A DNA stretch of 64,000 bases from Conchocele bisecta (GCA_029237695.1 CM055268.1:48564418-48628417); one strand, 5' to 3'. Counted from the stretch's first letter, positions 1-11,300 are shown. The notes: a model not told the origin generated them from the sequence alone. Numbers and translations are program-made.

Positions 1-720
1 ATGTATCATGGATGCTGCCTGAATCTGGCATCATCAGCCGAATGATCAGCTGCGCAACTACTTCTGATTCCTACAATATGTCAGTACCTCCCGATTATCA
101 TAAATGTCAACAAAAAGGTGAACGTCAGAATATATTTAAATGTTCATTGTTGTGATTCAGAGCACCTGCTACCAGGTCGGGATAATGTCAATCATGAAAG
201 GTAAATTAGTGATGTCACCCTCGCATTAGCAGGCTCAGTTCTGCTCTGGTTCTACCCTGTTACGGGTACCCATCAGTACTCACCTTTATGTGATTCTGAC
301 GAAGCCTGGAAAATATAGGGAGTCGTAAATGACCTTTTTGTGTGTGTAAATGTGTAGAACAACTCTATTTGCATGTCATAGCCTTGATGGGTATGTACAT
401 GTACAACACTATATTGAGTTTGTTGTATATTTATTCTGCAGATGTGTAGAAATGAACATGACAAATATATCTATTAGTTTAAAAAACTGGCATTCCAACA
501 ATTGTGACTACAAAATAAGTCAAAAGATTCCAACTAATCATGAGAAAGTATGCCCCACCCTGGGGATATTAGACCACTCTGGTAGCTACCACTCTGGGGA
601 ATTAGACACACAATTCTTTCCCTACAGTAGGGAATTAGACAGTCAGTTTTGCAAATTGTCTAATTCCCCGGGAGGTGCCCGCCACCCCCCCCCCCCCCGG
701 GCGGGGAAGACATTGATAGG
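1..720. other. No gene seen; short repeats and a C homopolymer
   Basis: No exon of the RhoBTB 5' part was recognised. At 575-680 the motif GGGAATTAGACA occurs several times in both orientations. A run of 14 C lies at about 686-699, next to CCCGGGCGGGG. Confidence 0.5.
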
Positions 721-723
721 TGC

Positions 724-1200
724 ATAATTGTGTCACAATTCCTCACGTTCTAAAAATTAAAAGTGCCCGATATACAGATATTATCATTTAGTAATATTTA
801 TTTTACTGATAGTGACTCGCGGTGGTATCAGGCTATTTTCATATGTACATGAGGCGTAACGATTATTGATAGTAATTAAATGCGTGACCTGAAATGTAAT
901 ATTTTTGACAGATTGTAAAGTATGATCATTGCACATCAAAAAGTTAATGCAGAGAATAAATAGTAATGTCGGTTAACATATTAAGGAAACACGGTTATCG
1001 CCCCTGATATCAGTGTGGAAATTTATATTTATTTATATTTATATATTTTATATTTATAGCGATATAAAATGTATAATAATGCCAACCAATACGTGGGGTA
1101 ATGGTGAATGAATGTTATTTTGCCAGAAAAATGTCTCTGAATATGTCTCCGATATAAAGAACATTTTGTGCTTACTGAGTGGGCATGTACCTTTTAGTAG
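724..1200 (-). mobile_element. Family S element, copy 1
   Basis: Shares with three other copies an AT-rich block around GTGACTCGCGGT, TCATTTAGTAAT and, near the end, CTACTGAGTGGGCATGTACC. Compared with the copies at 53 and 61 kb the left part is inverted. Coding capacity not seen. Confidence 0.6.
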
Positions 1201-1302
1201 TGCCGTGAGCGGGGTTCAAGTTCTGGGTGGACTTCATTTTGCCACCGTGCCTGTTGTGTTACTGTTGAATATCTTTACCACACTGTATACGTACATTCCA
1301 CA

Positions 1303-1533
1303 TATGTGACTGGAGAACTTGGGTGTATGCATTAGCGACCAGTGTAGATCCAGATCAGCCTCTGCATCCGCAAAGTCTGATCAAGATCTGCACTGCTCGC
1401 CATTCCATCAGTGAAATACTCGTCATGCTTCTAACAAACAATCAGGCTTCAAGCGTATGCTATTTGATCAGGAACTACATTGGTCACAAATCCCATAATC
1501 ACCATTTCTCCAGTCACAGCCACATATTGTTGT
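1303..1533 (+). mobile_element. Family J element, copy 1
   Basis: About 230 bp. Terminal inverted repeats are TGTGACTGGAGAA on the left and TTCTCCAGTCACAGCCACAT on the right. Inside is a conserved body with GACCAGTGTAGATCCAGATC and CGCCATTCCATCA. J is one of the most abundant families here. Confidence 0.7.
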
Positions 1534-1592
1534 TAGTATTAAGGTAATGATGTTGTACACTGGCAACCGTTTATAGAACAAATATCACCATT

Positions 1593-1816
1593 ATATGTGG
1601 CTGTGACTGGAGAAGTGAGACTCTTGGGATTTGTGAGCAGTGTAGCTCTTGATCAAATGGCACACTCCTGTAGCCTGATACTGATCTATAACGCTTGTTA
1701 GAAGTATGAAGTGTGTTTTATTGATGGAATGGCGAACAGTGCAGATTACACATGCTGATCTGGATCTACACGTGTCGCAAAACCCATAAATCACAGTTCT
1801 CCAGTGACAGCCACAT
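1593..1816 (-). mobile_element. Family J element, copy 2, inverted to copy 1
   Basis: Starts TATGTGGCTGTGACTGGAGA and ends CTCCAGTGACAGCCACAT. Internal order is reversed relative to copy 1, so the two could pair as a 230-bp inverted repeat in the transcript upstream of RhoBTB exon a. Confidence 0.7.
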
Positions 1817-2062
1817 AATTGAGACACGCCATGCGATTTTGTATCTTCGGACATCAGCTTAATTTCATTAAATACGTTTACAAAATTTACAATATTTTTC
1901 ATAAATTAATTCAAAAGTTGACAAAATTTTCAGAGTACGTGCGGAATAAAAGTGTGTCCACTTTTGACGCCATGTACCGAAAATATTGTAAATTTTGTAA
2001 ATGTATTTCATGAAATTATGCAGATATCCGAAGGTGCAAAATCGCATGACGTATCTCATATA
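1817..2062. mobile_element. Family H foldback, copy 1, abutting RhoBTB exon a
   Basis: Ends are GAGACACGCCATGCGATTTT and, reversed, AAAATCGCATGACGTATCTC. Arms contain TTTACAAAATTTACAATATT and its complement. Only about 16 bp separate it from the splice acceptor at 2079. Confidence 0.75.
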
Positions 2063-2078
2063 TGTTTGTGCATTGCAG

Positions 2079-2280
2079 AACGATCAGATGCGACAGATCA
2101 ATGCCATAGAGAACTACACCAGAGAGCAGCTGAATTCCGGATCGGTTCCCGGAATCTTCCTCGTCTACGACCGTGAGGTCGAAGGTCAAGGAGACGCGAT
2201 AATGTCACACACCACAGTGGAGCTGAGCGCAGATATTGCCGCTAAAACATTCATCCATATCTTGGAGTTTTTGTACACAG
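2079..2280 (+). CDS. RHOBTB: RhoBTB exon a: end of first BTB domain
   Basis: The acceptor is GTGCATTGCAG before 2079 and the donor is ACACAG|GTGAGC. The exon enters in phase 0 and leaves one G of a Gly codon. It encodes the linker within the bipartite BTB1 and the hallmark LEFLYTG. A family H foldback element ends only about 16 bp before this acceptor, and a second H copy starts 116 bp after the donor. Confidence 0.88.
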
Positions 2281-5200
2281 GTGAGCATGTGCAAACTATC
2301 ATAGTTTGCATTATTTGTTTAAGTCATTTCAATTCAATGTGAAAACAGTGAAATATTTAACATGATAGTGACAGTGACACAATAGTGAACGCATATGAGA
2401 CACGCCATGTGATGTTGTACCTTCGGAAATCTGCGTAATTTCATTAAAATAATAAATTTACAAAATTTAAAATATTTTTCACAAATAAAGTCAAAAGTTG
2501 ACATTTTGTGAACGTATTTCATGAAATTACGCAGATGTTCGAAGGTACAAAATCACATGGTGTGTCTCATATTTGACATATGTTTGAAACATATACATGT
2601 ATCATTGGATCCTTGTTTTACAGCAAACTTGAATATCGTATTCATCCAAATATGTACACAAATTATTACATATGTCCTTAAACTGCGCCGAATATCACAT
2701 CGTTGATCTGATCTTGTTAAATATGTATTGTTTCAACTGAAATATGATGAGGTAGACTTCCACATTTTATCCAAAAATTAGATATATAGTTCCCTTAGTG
2801 TGGTATATCTGAATCCTTTACTCTGACGTAGACATATGTACGTACCATTCCGTCCAATGCATGTATTGACATTAAGTATTACAGTTTGCTAATCCAGTTC
2901 ATTATATGTTTATACCATTTGACAATACGTTTCCAAGACTATCTTTTTCCGTAACTGATAGTTGCAATTTTGTTTAAGCCAGCCATTAACTTTTGTTCAC
3001 CATCATTTAATTATCTTAGATTTCACTCGACTATTGGAATATGGTAGTTTCTCTAAATATGGTAGCGTATGTCAAAAATGGTCAGACCAAATGGCAACAT
3101 CGATTTTTGGCATGCCAACATTACAATAGACAGCCCAGCTAGTTGCCAAGATTTATCATTCCATGTCCACGGGAATACGTAAGCGCCCTGACTATAAGTT
3201 AGTCTCGCTTAAATGTTAAAACAAATGTTTCAGAAAACATATTTATCGTCACATGGGCAAGATTCTATATTAAGTAAGTGTAATCACGTTCCCCATTACA
3301 TTCTGATGATACACCATTTTACTGATGGATAGCTGTAAATAGTTTATGTATTTCTCATCGGAAGTCAATATTCTCTTCGAGACGGTTCTAATGAGTGCTC
3401 ACAACATATACTTTCATTGAGAAATGAGAAAAATCACGAAACATATTCACAACTTTCAAACACGAAAAAGGTGTATTCCGAATGTAATGGCTCAATGCAC
3501 ATGTACAGGCGTTCCCAAGTTTGAGGATCCCGATGAAGTGGAGAAAGAAGAAATAAATGACCTTGAAAAGGTTGCCGCGACCTTCAAGTTGAGTCAACTG
3601 CAGACGATATGCAGCAACATGCTCACAGAACAGGAGTTTCTCAACCCGAGTATTGGCACCTTCCTGAACGACGAAACTGGGGCTAGAATGAAGGAACTGT
3701 TCTTGAACCAGCCCGCAACGGCGGATGTCGTCTTTCATGTCGAAGGTAAGTGGCAGTGCACTTATATAAATGATTACTGGTATGTCGATTATACGGTTCG
3801 ACAATGTCCAGCCGTGGGTAAACGTTTGCCGTGGTACGAGGGAACTGTTTGAACCCCAAGGCCATAGACGTTTTCTAGTAACGTCATGATGAGACACATG
3901 CAATACGGTGGTGTTGGCTTGGCCCCGGAATAAGCGTTGTCTACAGCCATGGTCAAACAGCACGCGCTGTGCGTTTGAACACTATGAGCGGTGTCGAACA
4001 ACGGCAGTCATGTAACGATACTGGTTTATATTTCAGACGGCATTTCTGAGGACCAATATAACCATCTGTCGAAATCTTGGGAGCTCCATTTCCTGTCTTT
4101 TTAATACTACTGCATATGTACCTTCTTGCTTCAAACCTTTCATAATGGGGCAGACATGTTGAATGTCTCCCATAATGATGGACTGTGATTGGTTGAAGTC
4201 AGCTCGCTAGATGCTATATAACCATATCAGGAAATCGTTGTAAAAATTGCGCAGGAAAAACGAGGTATCAGATTGAACAATCCAATGACAATAACATTGC
4301 TTACATTGAAGATTCAGTACCGGAGGGTGGCCCAGGGTTTTTTGAAATTGAGATTTTTGCAATTTGTAAAAAAAATAACAAGCACTATCAAATAAGGGTG
4401 ATATTATCAGATTAAGATCTTGTTGCTAACGGTACCTCTTGCAATCTACTCCCGTACCGTCCGTATCCTACGGACGGTACGTGAGTAGATTGCAGGAGTT
4501 ACCATTCGCAACTAATCAAGGTCCAGATATTATAGAGAGCCATTTCACACTATACCTTATCACATGAGCAATAGGTACTGACAATAAGTCGTTAGAATTT
4601 CGACTTGGGGGCCCCCGTTTGGCAAAATCCTGGATCCGCCACTGCTTCTTGTATCATTTCAGAAAAAGTCGCCGTCTTCATTTAACTTATCGCTAATTAT
4701 TAAAAGTGAATACTCATTTGTGGCGAAAAGTAATAAATATCGCAGATTCAGTGAGTATATTTTGAAAATAATGCTGACTTTGGTAGAATTTGGTTATGTA
4801 AGAATACACCTCAGTTTGAAGTCCGCTTTGTCCGATTTGGACGCAGACAGTCCTATAACCAGAGAAAATGGTCGGGTAATAAATGGGTATGCTAAATAGC
4901 TACATTTACTTTATATATTTTCCCCACAGGTGAGTCGTTATATGCCCACAAGAGCGTTTTGATAGCCAGGTGTGGTGTGATGGCCGCCATGTTTGGTGGA
5001 AACTTTGCGGAGAGCAAGCGTGGTAAAGCACAGGTATGTGACAACATTTGCATTCATTGCCAACGCTAACGGTGTTTCCGAACGGCATGGCGTCATATTT
5101 TTAGGTGTGTTTACAGTGCTTACAGTATATTTCCTTTAATATCTTTCTAATGGAATGACATATTTTTATGAAATATACCGCAGCAAATGCGGCACACGTT

Positions 5201-8200
5201 GCACTTTATTGTATAGGCGGATTTAATCTCATAATTCTGTCGTTTTGACGAAGAATCGGTTACCTTAAATGTAAATAAAAACTAGAGCATGTGCATGTAA
5301 CAAATAAACGGTTCTCGATTCTTTGTGAAAGTTATAAGTTATTGTGAATAACTTTCAGAGCACCCAACACACACATATGCCATCTTATTTGGTGCGCTAT
5401 ATATCATCAAAATCCGTCCGTTTGTTAGGATGATTTTAAAGAAAATCTACTGTTGTACAGACATCACATATTACGTCACGTCGGAAAATTGGGTTCGGAA
5501 ACCACGTGATCCCACACCTTGATAATGATTTATTCACAAAGATACAAAATGCAATAATGCAGCTTTCGTGATTACGTCACCGTAGTGTCTGTATTGCAGC
5601 TGGCGGAAAAAAGTTTAGCAATTATTTGATCTGCATTATCTTAGACTACACATACAAACCCTGGTATCGCAGTTAACCCTTAGACCGCTACTCACAACAA
5701 TTGTCGTCTGCTGTTACCTTTATATCTTGCCCTCTTTTTCAACAAAAACATGGCTTGAGTACTGTCAAAGCATGTTGTAAATTATTCGTATGTGCTGTCA
5801 AAGCATCTCTTTGATGATAAAAATGGAAAATAGAAAATAAACAGCAGGCAACAACAAATTAATATAGCGGTGCTAATAAGCATCCAGGGGGCCGTTTCAC
5901 TAAACTTCGCACGACGGAAGTTCGTGCACATTTAAGATCGTCTTGAAATTTCAATTGATAGATTTACAGCCTATGCTCAATAAATGTCAATCCAATACTT
6001 GTTTAAATTACAAGAAAACATTGTTAATGTGAAATATATAGACATGATAATTTTGCACTTATGAACATTGTAGTCGTACAGCGTTTATGATGGAAACTAT
6101 GATTGGCTCTATAAATATGACCGATTCATTTTCAGTTTCAGACTTGTACAGACTTTGCAATGTGTTTGTATGTATAAGCGATATAGACTAAGGAACGCGT
6201 ACATATGGACATGCATCAGACCCTTCCACAAATTGCCAGTGGATATTTGTGTGACCAATGACATTTAGGTCATATTTAACAATAATTCCAGCACAAAAAT
6301 ATTTACACAATTCCCTAACATTTGATTGGCCCGTAGCAAGTCTCTGTCCAAAATGTATATCCCAGTAAACTCCCACGCCAAACTACTTTCCGTAACCGTG
6401 AGGCGCAGTTAAAATAATTCTGAAGAAAACGGAAAATAAACACATTTTCTTGATGAATTTATTTCAAATGCTGGAATTATAAGGAATGAATGGCCTTTTT
6501 GTGGAATTTAACGGGGATATAAACTAGGAAAAGTGGCGGGAATACTGGACGAGGCCTTCCGGCCTTCGTCCAGTATTCCCGCGACTTTTCCAAGTTTATA
6601 CCCCGATAAATTCCACAAAAAGGCCATTCATTCCTATAATATAATCATATACCATTCTTATGTGATCCCACTTAGAAAATCACGAGTAACATCCCTTTCA
6701 ACCACAACGGAGCATCATTGGCGTTAGAACTCGTGGATTTTGTCAGCTTGACGTCAGTTTTAAACCAAGCCACGTGACGTCAAAACGACATTCTAATGCA
6801 CCGAAAATGGAAAGCACGCATCTGCTTGGTCAATTGAAATCACAGCCTATAAAATATGAAAAATCACAGCATATAAAATCTCCGTTTTACCAGTCTGTGT
6901 TTTACAACTTGACATATTTATGTAACCCTACGCGCTTTTGTAAACAATGGCCAGCGGCGGGGAATGCAAATATTTCCAAATTAATTTCGGTACATTTTCG
7001 GTCATCCATTCTGCCATATTGACCTGTACAATTCAAAGCGGAAAAGATAATCTACCAACGACTGAAAAACGTGACCAGTATGGTGGCCCTTCAACAAATT
7101 CGCAAATATATTACCCCACCCGCCCAAAATACAGAAGAATTTAGTTAAGTGCTCAAATGCAAACTCAATATACCAGTACCAGCCTATAACTTTACGAATT
7201 CCAATGTGCACATACATGACTATACATACTAAACTGTATTGCAGATGGGTAATCACCTGAATTAGGCGTAAATCCAGGGAAATCCTAGGCCTGTTGACAC
7301 AAGTTGTTGACATTTCCTTTGTAAAAATCACACGAACCCACTGCAGAAATGTATGCATTTCTTTAAATTAATAAAAGCAAATAACTGTTGCAACTACACA
7401 TATAAAAGCAATACAATTGATAAAATAAACATTAGAGTTGAATAAATGTATAGATGTCTTAGAAAAGTCCCGTTAATCTCAATTTGAAATGGGAATATCC
7501 TTCGGCAGAGTTACATTTCTTCAAATTCATTTGGTGTGAGGCGGTAATCGATGACGACAAGAACCTGCAGACGTATTGAAAAATAACCATGCTTTGTTTT
7601 TCAATTTGGAGCGGTACGTGGTTTTATGGTATGTGAATCAGTTTTACGGCTATCCCCTAAACCTACGCCAATTTTAACGCCGATATATCCACAGAACTAG
7701 TTCCAAGGAAAGTCACTCGTTCGGTAACATTTTCATGGTACTGGTCAATGGTGTTATTGTGGTGACATTGTAGATCAGTTCAGGGGATATGGCATTGGAA
7801 TGTTATACTGGAGGTGAGTTCCATCCTCGCAATACTAGGCGTGAAAAATACTTACATGGTATTTCCATCCGTCGGCTGAGACTTTAAACAGTGGTTCCTT
7901 CTCTATATGATATTAGCTGTTTCTGAGATATTAAACTCATTCACGTTGACTTGTACTTGTAGATCAGCGTGCCCAACACGACCACGGAGTGCTTCTTTGC
8001 CTTCCTGGAGTACCTGTACACGGACCACTCACCCATCGAGGACACGGACGCCATTGGCATCCTCATGCTGGCGGATGAATATGGCCAGAACCGCCTATTG
8101 AACCTGTGTGAACTATACATAACAAAGGAAGTCGACAGAAGCGTCACCAAAAACATTGAGAAATCAGAAATCGACGTCGTTGGAGTATTGCTTACGTCAC

Positions 8201-9162
8201 AGGTAAGCAGACTCGTAGACGGGCATCAATTTATGTACAGGCAGGCACAATATATTTAGGACAGAGCGTAACAAAACAGTTCGCTATGGGGTCTGGAGAC
8301 ATGCAGAATCATAAATGTTTACGTACTTGGTAAGGTATAGATGTGCGCAAGACCGGGAACTATTCTAGCCATGTCAGAGCCGTTACAATTTGATCAGTAC
8401 ATAGTTACCGAAATGAAATGAATATCTTGCAGTAACTGTCAGAGTTTTAATACTTTAAGAAAGCACGTTTTACCCAACTGAAATCGATTATGTCAAACTG
8501 CAAGCTTCTGGAGATTTCATGATAGCAAATGTATAGTATTTGCCAATGTGTCAGCAATCAGCTGTGTGTGTGTGTGTGTGTGTGTGCATGCGTGCGTGCG
8601 TGTGTGTGCTGTCACATCTCCAGTACTGTGCAATAGAAGTATATTGTTTTCTGCAACATGATAAGGGTACCATATAATATCTGTTGCTTTTTGTTACTCG
8701 CTACTTCTGATTTCAATTTGGTTTTTGACAATTTTAATTGGGTATATACGCAAATACGCACCTTATCTGGAGCTCTGGTATTATGAGCCTATCGTTGTTC
8801 TGTAACTTTTGTATGACATCAGAGTTTGTGATTGCGTCGTTTAGTTCGATTGTGTACACGTGCGTGTTGACAAATCTTAACAATTATCGCTATTGAATCC
8901 AGAATCAGATACAACAACCACACGGGTTCATGTTCAATCATTTCAGATTCACAACGCTGCTCAGCTTGCCAACTGGTGTCTACACTTTATTTCGTCCAAC
9001 TACATTGCCTTTGAACGACGATCAGAATTCTCGCTACTAAAGGGAGATAACAAGACACACGTGGAAGAGCATCGGTGGCCTCCCGTAACGTACCTGGAAG
9101 AAATTGATGAGTACGAGAAGAAATATGGAAGTAAATCTGGCGACAAGTGTTCCATAATGTGA
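2079..9162 (+). CDS. RHOBTB: RhoBTB-family atypical Rho GTPase, 3' part (five exons, 332 codons)
   Basis: Joined exons 2079-2280, 3509-3745, 4930-5033, 7963-8202 and 8947-9162 give 999 nt, exactly 333 codons with the TGA. All introns are GT-AG and all phases match. The protein starts inside the first, split BTB domain (LEFLYTG at about residues 62-68). It continues through a BTB1-BTB2 linker, the second BTB domain (about 125-235; AHKSVLIA, MAAMFGGNF, LEYLYT), and the family C-terminal region with HRWPPV at 303-308. This order is typical of RhoBTB proteins (known: roughly 600-730 aa, linked to cullin-3 ubiquitin ligases and vesicle traffic). The Rho GTPase domain and first half of BTB1 should lie upstream of the window; I see no candidate exon in 1-2078. 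The protein ends in CSIM, a CaaX-type box. Vertebrate RhoBTB1/2 lack one and RhoBTB3 has one, so the paralogue is not assigned. Confidence 0.9.
2396..2577. mobile_element. Family H foldback, copy 2 (shortened)
   Basis: TGAGACACGCCATGTGATGT at the left and CACATGGTGTGTCTCATA at the right, with a smaller centre than copy 1. With copy 1 it brackets RhoBTB exon a. Confidence 0.7.
2578..3349. other. RhoBTB intron, no feature seen
   Basis: AT-rich sequence. I found no repeat family, exon or strong palindrome. Confidence 0.4.
3350..3436. mobile_element. Family D palindrome, degenerate
   Basis: TTTCTCATCGGAAGT at the left, CGAGACGGTTC in the centre and CACAACATATACTTTCA with GAGAAATGAG at the right match the D family, but the left arm is decayed. 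Confidence 0.5.
3509..3745 (+). CDS. RHOBTB: RhoBTB exon b: BTB1-BTB2 linker and start of BTB2
   Basis: The acceptor is ATGTACAG before 3509 and the donor is CGAAG|GTAAGT. The first two bases complete the split Gly codon from exon a, and one G is carried into exon c. It encodes an acidic stretch, a helical segment (LEKVAATFKLSQL) and the opening strand of BTB2 (ADVVFHVEG). A degenerate D-type palindrome ends about 75 bp upstream and a family P element begins about 45 bp downstream. Confidence 0.9.
3790..4014. mobile_element. Family P element, copy 1
   Basis: Contains AAACGTTTGCCGTGG, GAGGGAACTGTTTGAACCCC and, further right, TGGTCAAACAGCACGCGC and GTGTCGAACAACGGCAG, all shared with the block at 13.16-13.97 kb. 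Confidence 0.65.
4390..4540. repeat. Single long palindrome in RhoBTB intron
   Basis: GCAATCTACTCCCGTACC with CCGTCCGTA faces TACGGACGG and GGTACGTGAGTAGATTGC almost without a loop. Outer pairing continues as GTTGCTAACGG-like against its complement. No second copy in the window. Confidence 0.6.
4930..5033 (+). CDS. RHOBTB: RhoBTB exon c: core of second BTB domain
   Basis: The acceptor is TTCCCCACAG and the donor is GCACAG|GTATGT. Two bases finish the Gly codon, then 34 codons end in phase 0. AHKSVLIARCGVMAAMFGGNF is split here as AHKSVLIA followed by MAAMFGGNF, both standard BTB positions. Confidence 0.92.
5034..5672. other. RhoBTB intron, no feature seen
   Basis: Ordinary AT-rich intron between exon c and the O fragment. 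Nothing coding or repeated was recognised. Confidence 0.4.
5673..5835. mobile_element. Family O element, fragment
   Basis: Starts GTTAACCCTTAGACCGCTAC and includes GTCGTCTGCTGTTACC. The hairpin centre around TGTCAAAGCATG is rearranged and the right end is missing. Confidence 0.55.
5887..6088. mobile_element. Family A foldback MITE, copy 1
   Basis: A family: about 240 bp, ends GGCCGTTTCACTAAACTTCG, subterminal AAATGTTCGTAAGTGCAAA and a central hairpin with TTATTGAGCATAGGCTGCA. This copy has lost half of the central hairpin. Confidence 0.7.
6284..6637 (+). mobile_element. Family F double-hairpin element, copy 1
   Basis: Two hairpins in a row. The first runs from TAATTCCAGCACAAAAATAT to ATGCTGGAATTATA. 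The second runs from AGGAATGAATGGCC through GAGGCCTTCCGGCCTTCG to GGCCATTCATTCCTATA. Non-coding. Confidence 0.75.
6641..7962. other. RhoBTB intron, no feature seen
   Basis: Long intron stretch ending at the exon d acceptor. Short open frames are not exon-like and no repeat family was matched. Confidence 0.4.
7963..8202 (+). CDS. RHOBTB: RhoBTB exon d: second half of BTB2
   Basis: Eighty codons, phase 0 at both ends, between TTGTACTTGTAG and CACAG|GTAAGC. It encodes CFFAFLEYLYT, an acidic loop and the helix LADEYGQNRLLNLCELYI. Its GC content is clearly higher than the flanking intron. Confidence 0.93.
8563..8610. repeat. (GT)n microsatellite with GCGT interruptions
   Basis: About 11 GT units, then CATGCGTGCGTGCG and more GT, inside the last RhoBTB intron. 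Confidence 0.9.
8947..9162 (+). CDS. RHOBTB: RhoBTB last exon with HRWPPV motif and C-terminal CaaX box
   Basis: The acceptor is CAATCATTTCAG before 8947. It encodes AAQLANWCLHFI, HRWPPVTYLEE and a basic/charged tail ending CSIM before TGA at 9160-9162. The HRWPP block followed by an acidic Tyr-rich segment is conserved in RhoBTB C-termini. The last four residues fit C-a-a-X with X = Met, a farnesylation-type ending (inference). Confidence 0.93.
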   Translation: MHNAAQLANWCLHFISSNYIAFERRSEFSLLKGDNKTHVEEHRWPPVTYLEEIDEYEKKYGSKSGDKCSIM

Positions 9163-9167
9163 GCACC

Positions 9168-9410
9168 TGGGACGAGTTTCACTAAACGTCGTACGACTAA
9201 ATTGTTCGTAAGTAAAACTTTAGTATCGTCTGTAAATTTCAATTGATGGATTTACATGTATTGAGCATAAGCTGCATATGCAGCCTATCCTCAATAAATG
9301 TAAATCCAATAATTGTTTACAAGAGAATATTGTTAATGTAAAATGTACAGACTATCATAATTTTGCACTTACGAACATATTAGTCGTACGAAGTTTAGTG
9401 AAACGGCCCC
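9168..9410. mobile_element. Family A foldback MITE, copy 2, in RhoBTB 3' UTR
   Basis: Begins about 6-8 bp after the RhoBTB stop codon and ends AGTTTAGTGAAACGGCCCC. Its central hairpin contains CCTCAATAAATG, the first AATAAA after the stop. Confidence 0.75.
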
Positions 9411-9611
9411 TGGACATTTGGAAGTCGCTCCCCCAGGGATTCTGCATCCATTCCATGTCGTCTGATAGTCGTTGTGTATCGATGTACAATGTGCAATATT
9501 TGACTGACTGATGAGGTCATAGGTCAGAACTCTCGAGTGGGCTCGCCGTAATAACATTGGATCCTGATGTGTGCAAAGCAGTGTGATTGCTAAGCCCTGC
9601 AATCATTGGCA

Positions 9612-9860
9612 CATGATACAAGCCATGTGATTGTGTACATAAGAAGATATGCGATGTGTCATCAAAATATTTACAAAATGTACGAGATTTCTGTAAATGC
9701 TGTCGCTGTTGGTGAAATGTTCAGAACAAATGAAAATTGCGTCAAGTTTCGACTCGCACTTACAGAAAATATCACAATTTCTCTAAATACATGTATTCAT
9801 AATGGAAAATCGCACATGTTCATAGGTACACAATCACATGGTTTTGCTCATATGTCACTT
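9612..9860. mobile_element. Family H foldback, copy 3
   Basis: ATACAAGCCATGTGATTGTG at the left and ACACAATCACATGGTTTTGC at the right, with decayed internal arms (TGAAATGTTCAGAAC). Confidence 0.6.
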
Positions 9861-10062
9861 CTAATGTGGCCAATCAGATACTGTGTCCGGAAGAAATATG
9901 GAGTACACGTTACGTACATTTTTACAATAGTTTACATGCATACACTGTAAGGTAACTGACGTCAATTCATGTAGATATTCATTTAGCACCCAATAGAGCA
10001 AACTGAGAGACTCATCATTTCAACTGTTGTCGAAACAAATCATTCTGCATCTACACGTATAT

Positions 10063-10593
10063 ACTGTCTGTTTCACGAAACCTGCCTAAATATTACGGCC
10101 ATATAAACAATGCAAAACAATATTCTTTTCGATAATATTACATTTTGATTGATCCTTCTATTTATTTCGTGAAATTTTGTCAAAAATTGATTTTATTACG
10201 AAAAATTGATTTGTGTATGATTTGTGTATGATTTGTGTATGGGAATTTAACGTGGGGGGAAAGGAGGTAGAGGAGTGCGTATTTTTTTTTTTTTGGGAAT
10301 TCGACTCCGAAACTAGCTAGATAGCTTACAAATAATCTAACTAAGAAAACTTAGTTAAATTTTGAAAATCTGTCTAGTATTTCTGAAATACTCCGTGAAG
10401 ATGTCTATGGGGATTTAACATGGGGAAATTGTTTTTCGCCATAAAATAAATATAGGACCAAATTTCACTATAAAATAAAAAAGGAGGCTCATTCTTAAAT
10501 TTTTCTTTAATTTAATATTATCAAAAAAAATATTGCCTTTCTCATTGTTTATATAGCCGTAACATTTGGGCAGGTTTCGTGAAACAGACAGTA
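10063..10593. mobile_element. Family G foldback, copy 1
   Basis: About 530 bp. Ends are CTGTCTGTTTCACGAAACC and GGTTTCGTGAAACAGACAG, each flanked by TA. Arms share TTCTATGGGAATTTAAC-like blocks. TTTGTGTATGA is triplicated at about 10209-10240. Confidence 0.75.
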
Positions 10594-10654
10594 GTTTAGT
10601 TTCGGTCACTTCGTCTTTTGTACTTATGTGTAACAACGCTGGAACGTTTCTCTC

Positions 10655-10820
10655 TCTATGCACAGTACACAACCGCCTGCGTTAATCTTGCCCAGATGTC
10701 AATTTTTCTGAACAGCTATTGTCAATCTCAACTCTCAATCAAGCAGTTTGATTGGCTGAACCTGAGCTGTAGCACATTTTCAACACAATATTTGGGTGTG
10801 GTTTTAAATGGCGTTTAAAC
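10655..10820 (-). mobile_element. Family X repeat, copy 1
   Basis: Holds ACAACCGCCTGCGTTAATCT, CAATCAAGCAGTTTGATTGG and CCTGAGCTGTAGCACA. The same blocks recur at 18.5, 19.9-20.4 and 47.0 kb. Confidence 0.5.
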
Positions 10821-10908
10821 CAAACGCATCATTTGATTTAATCAACTAAGAGAGTCGTCCAATAAGAAAATCGCGTTCTATTCTAATATATACATTGTAT
10901 ACTACATA

Positions 10909-11203
10909 TACAGTGGGTTCAGCGTGTAAGTGCACACACGAACGAACACGACAGGTTGGTTCGCTACCCACCCAAAGTGTATGTTGTTACCACTCAGTTG
11001 AACCGTCTCGCCGAGACGGTTCAACTGAGTGGTAACCACATACACTTTTGATGCGAAATGAGAAAAAATGCAGAAAAATATTTTTGTTTTATACATGAAA
11101 TACAGTGGGGTCAGCGTGTAAGTGCACACACGAACGAACACGACAGGTTGGAACTAACCTGTCGTGTTCGTTGGTGTGTGCACTTACACGCTGACCCCAC
11201 TGT
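10909..11203. mobile_element. Compound C-D-C element, copy 1
   Basis: A left arm of family C (10909-10960), a complete D palindrome (10968-11069; CGTCTCGCCGAGACGG centre), a short AT-rich bridge and a complete C MITE (11103-11203). The same order recurs at 14387-14639. Confidence 0.75.
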
Positions 11204-11300
11204 ACATGTATTATCGGAGACTGAGATAAACTGCAATAAAGCGCACATGTTATTGCTGTACGCTTGCTTGTTTCATATGGCCTTATTACCCGTTGCATCT

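Noticed and set aside
1323..1902. Open frames of 74 and 103 codons
   Set aside because: Both are translations of the two family J elements.
6188..6376. Open frame containing a peptide also seen at 46437-46628
   Set aside because: Both are translations of family F elements.
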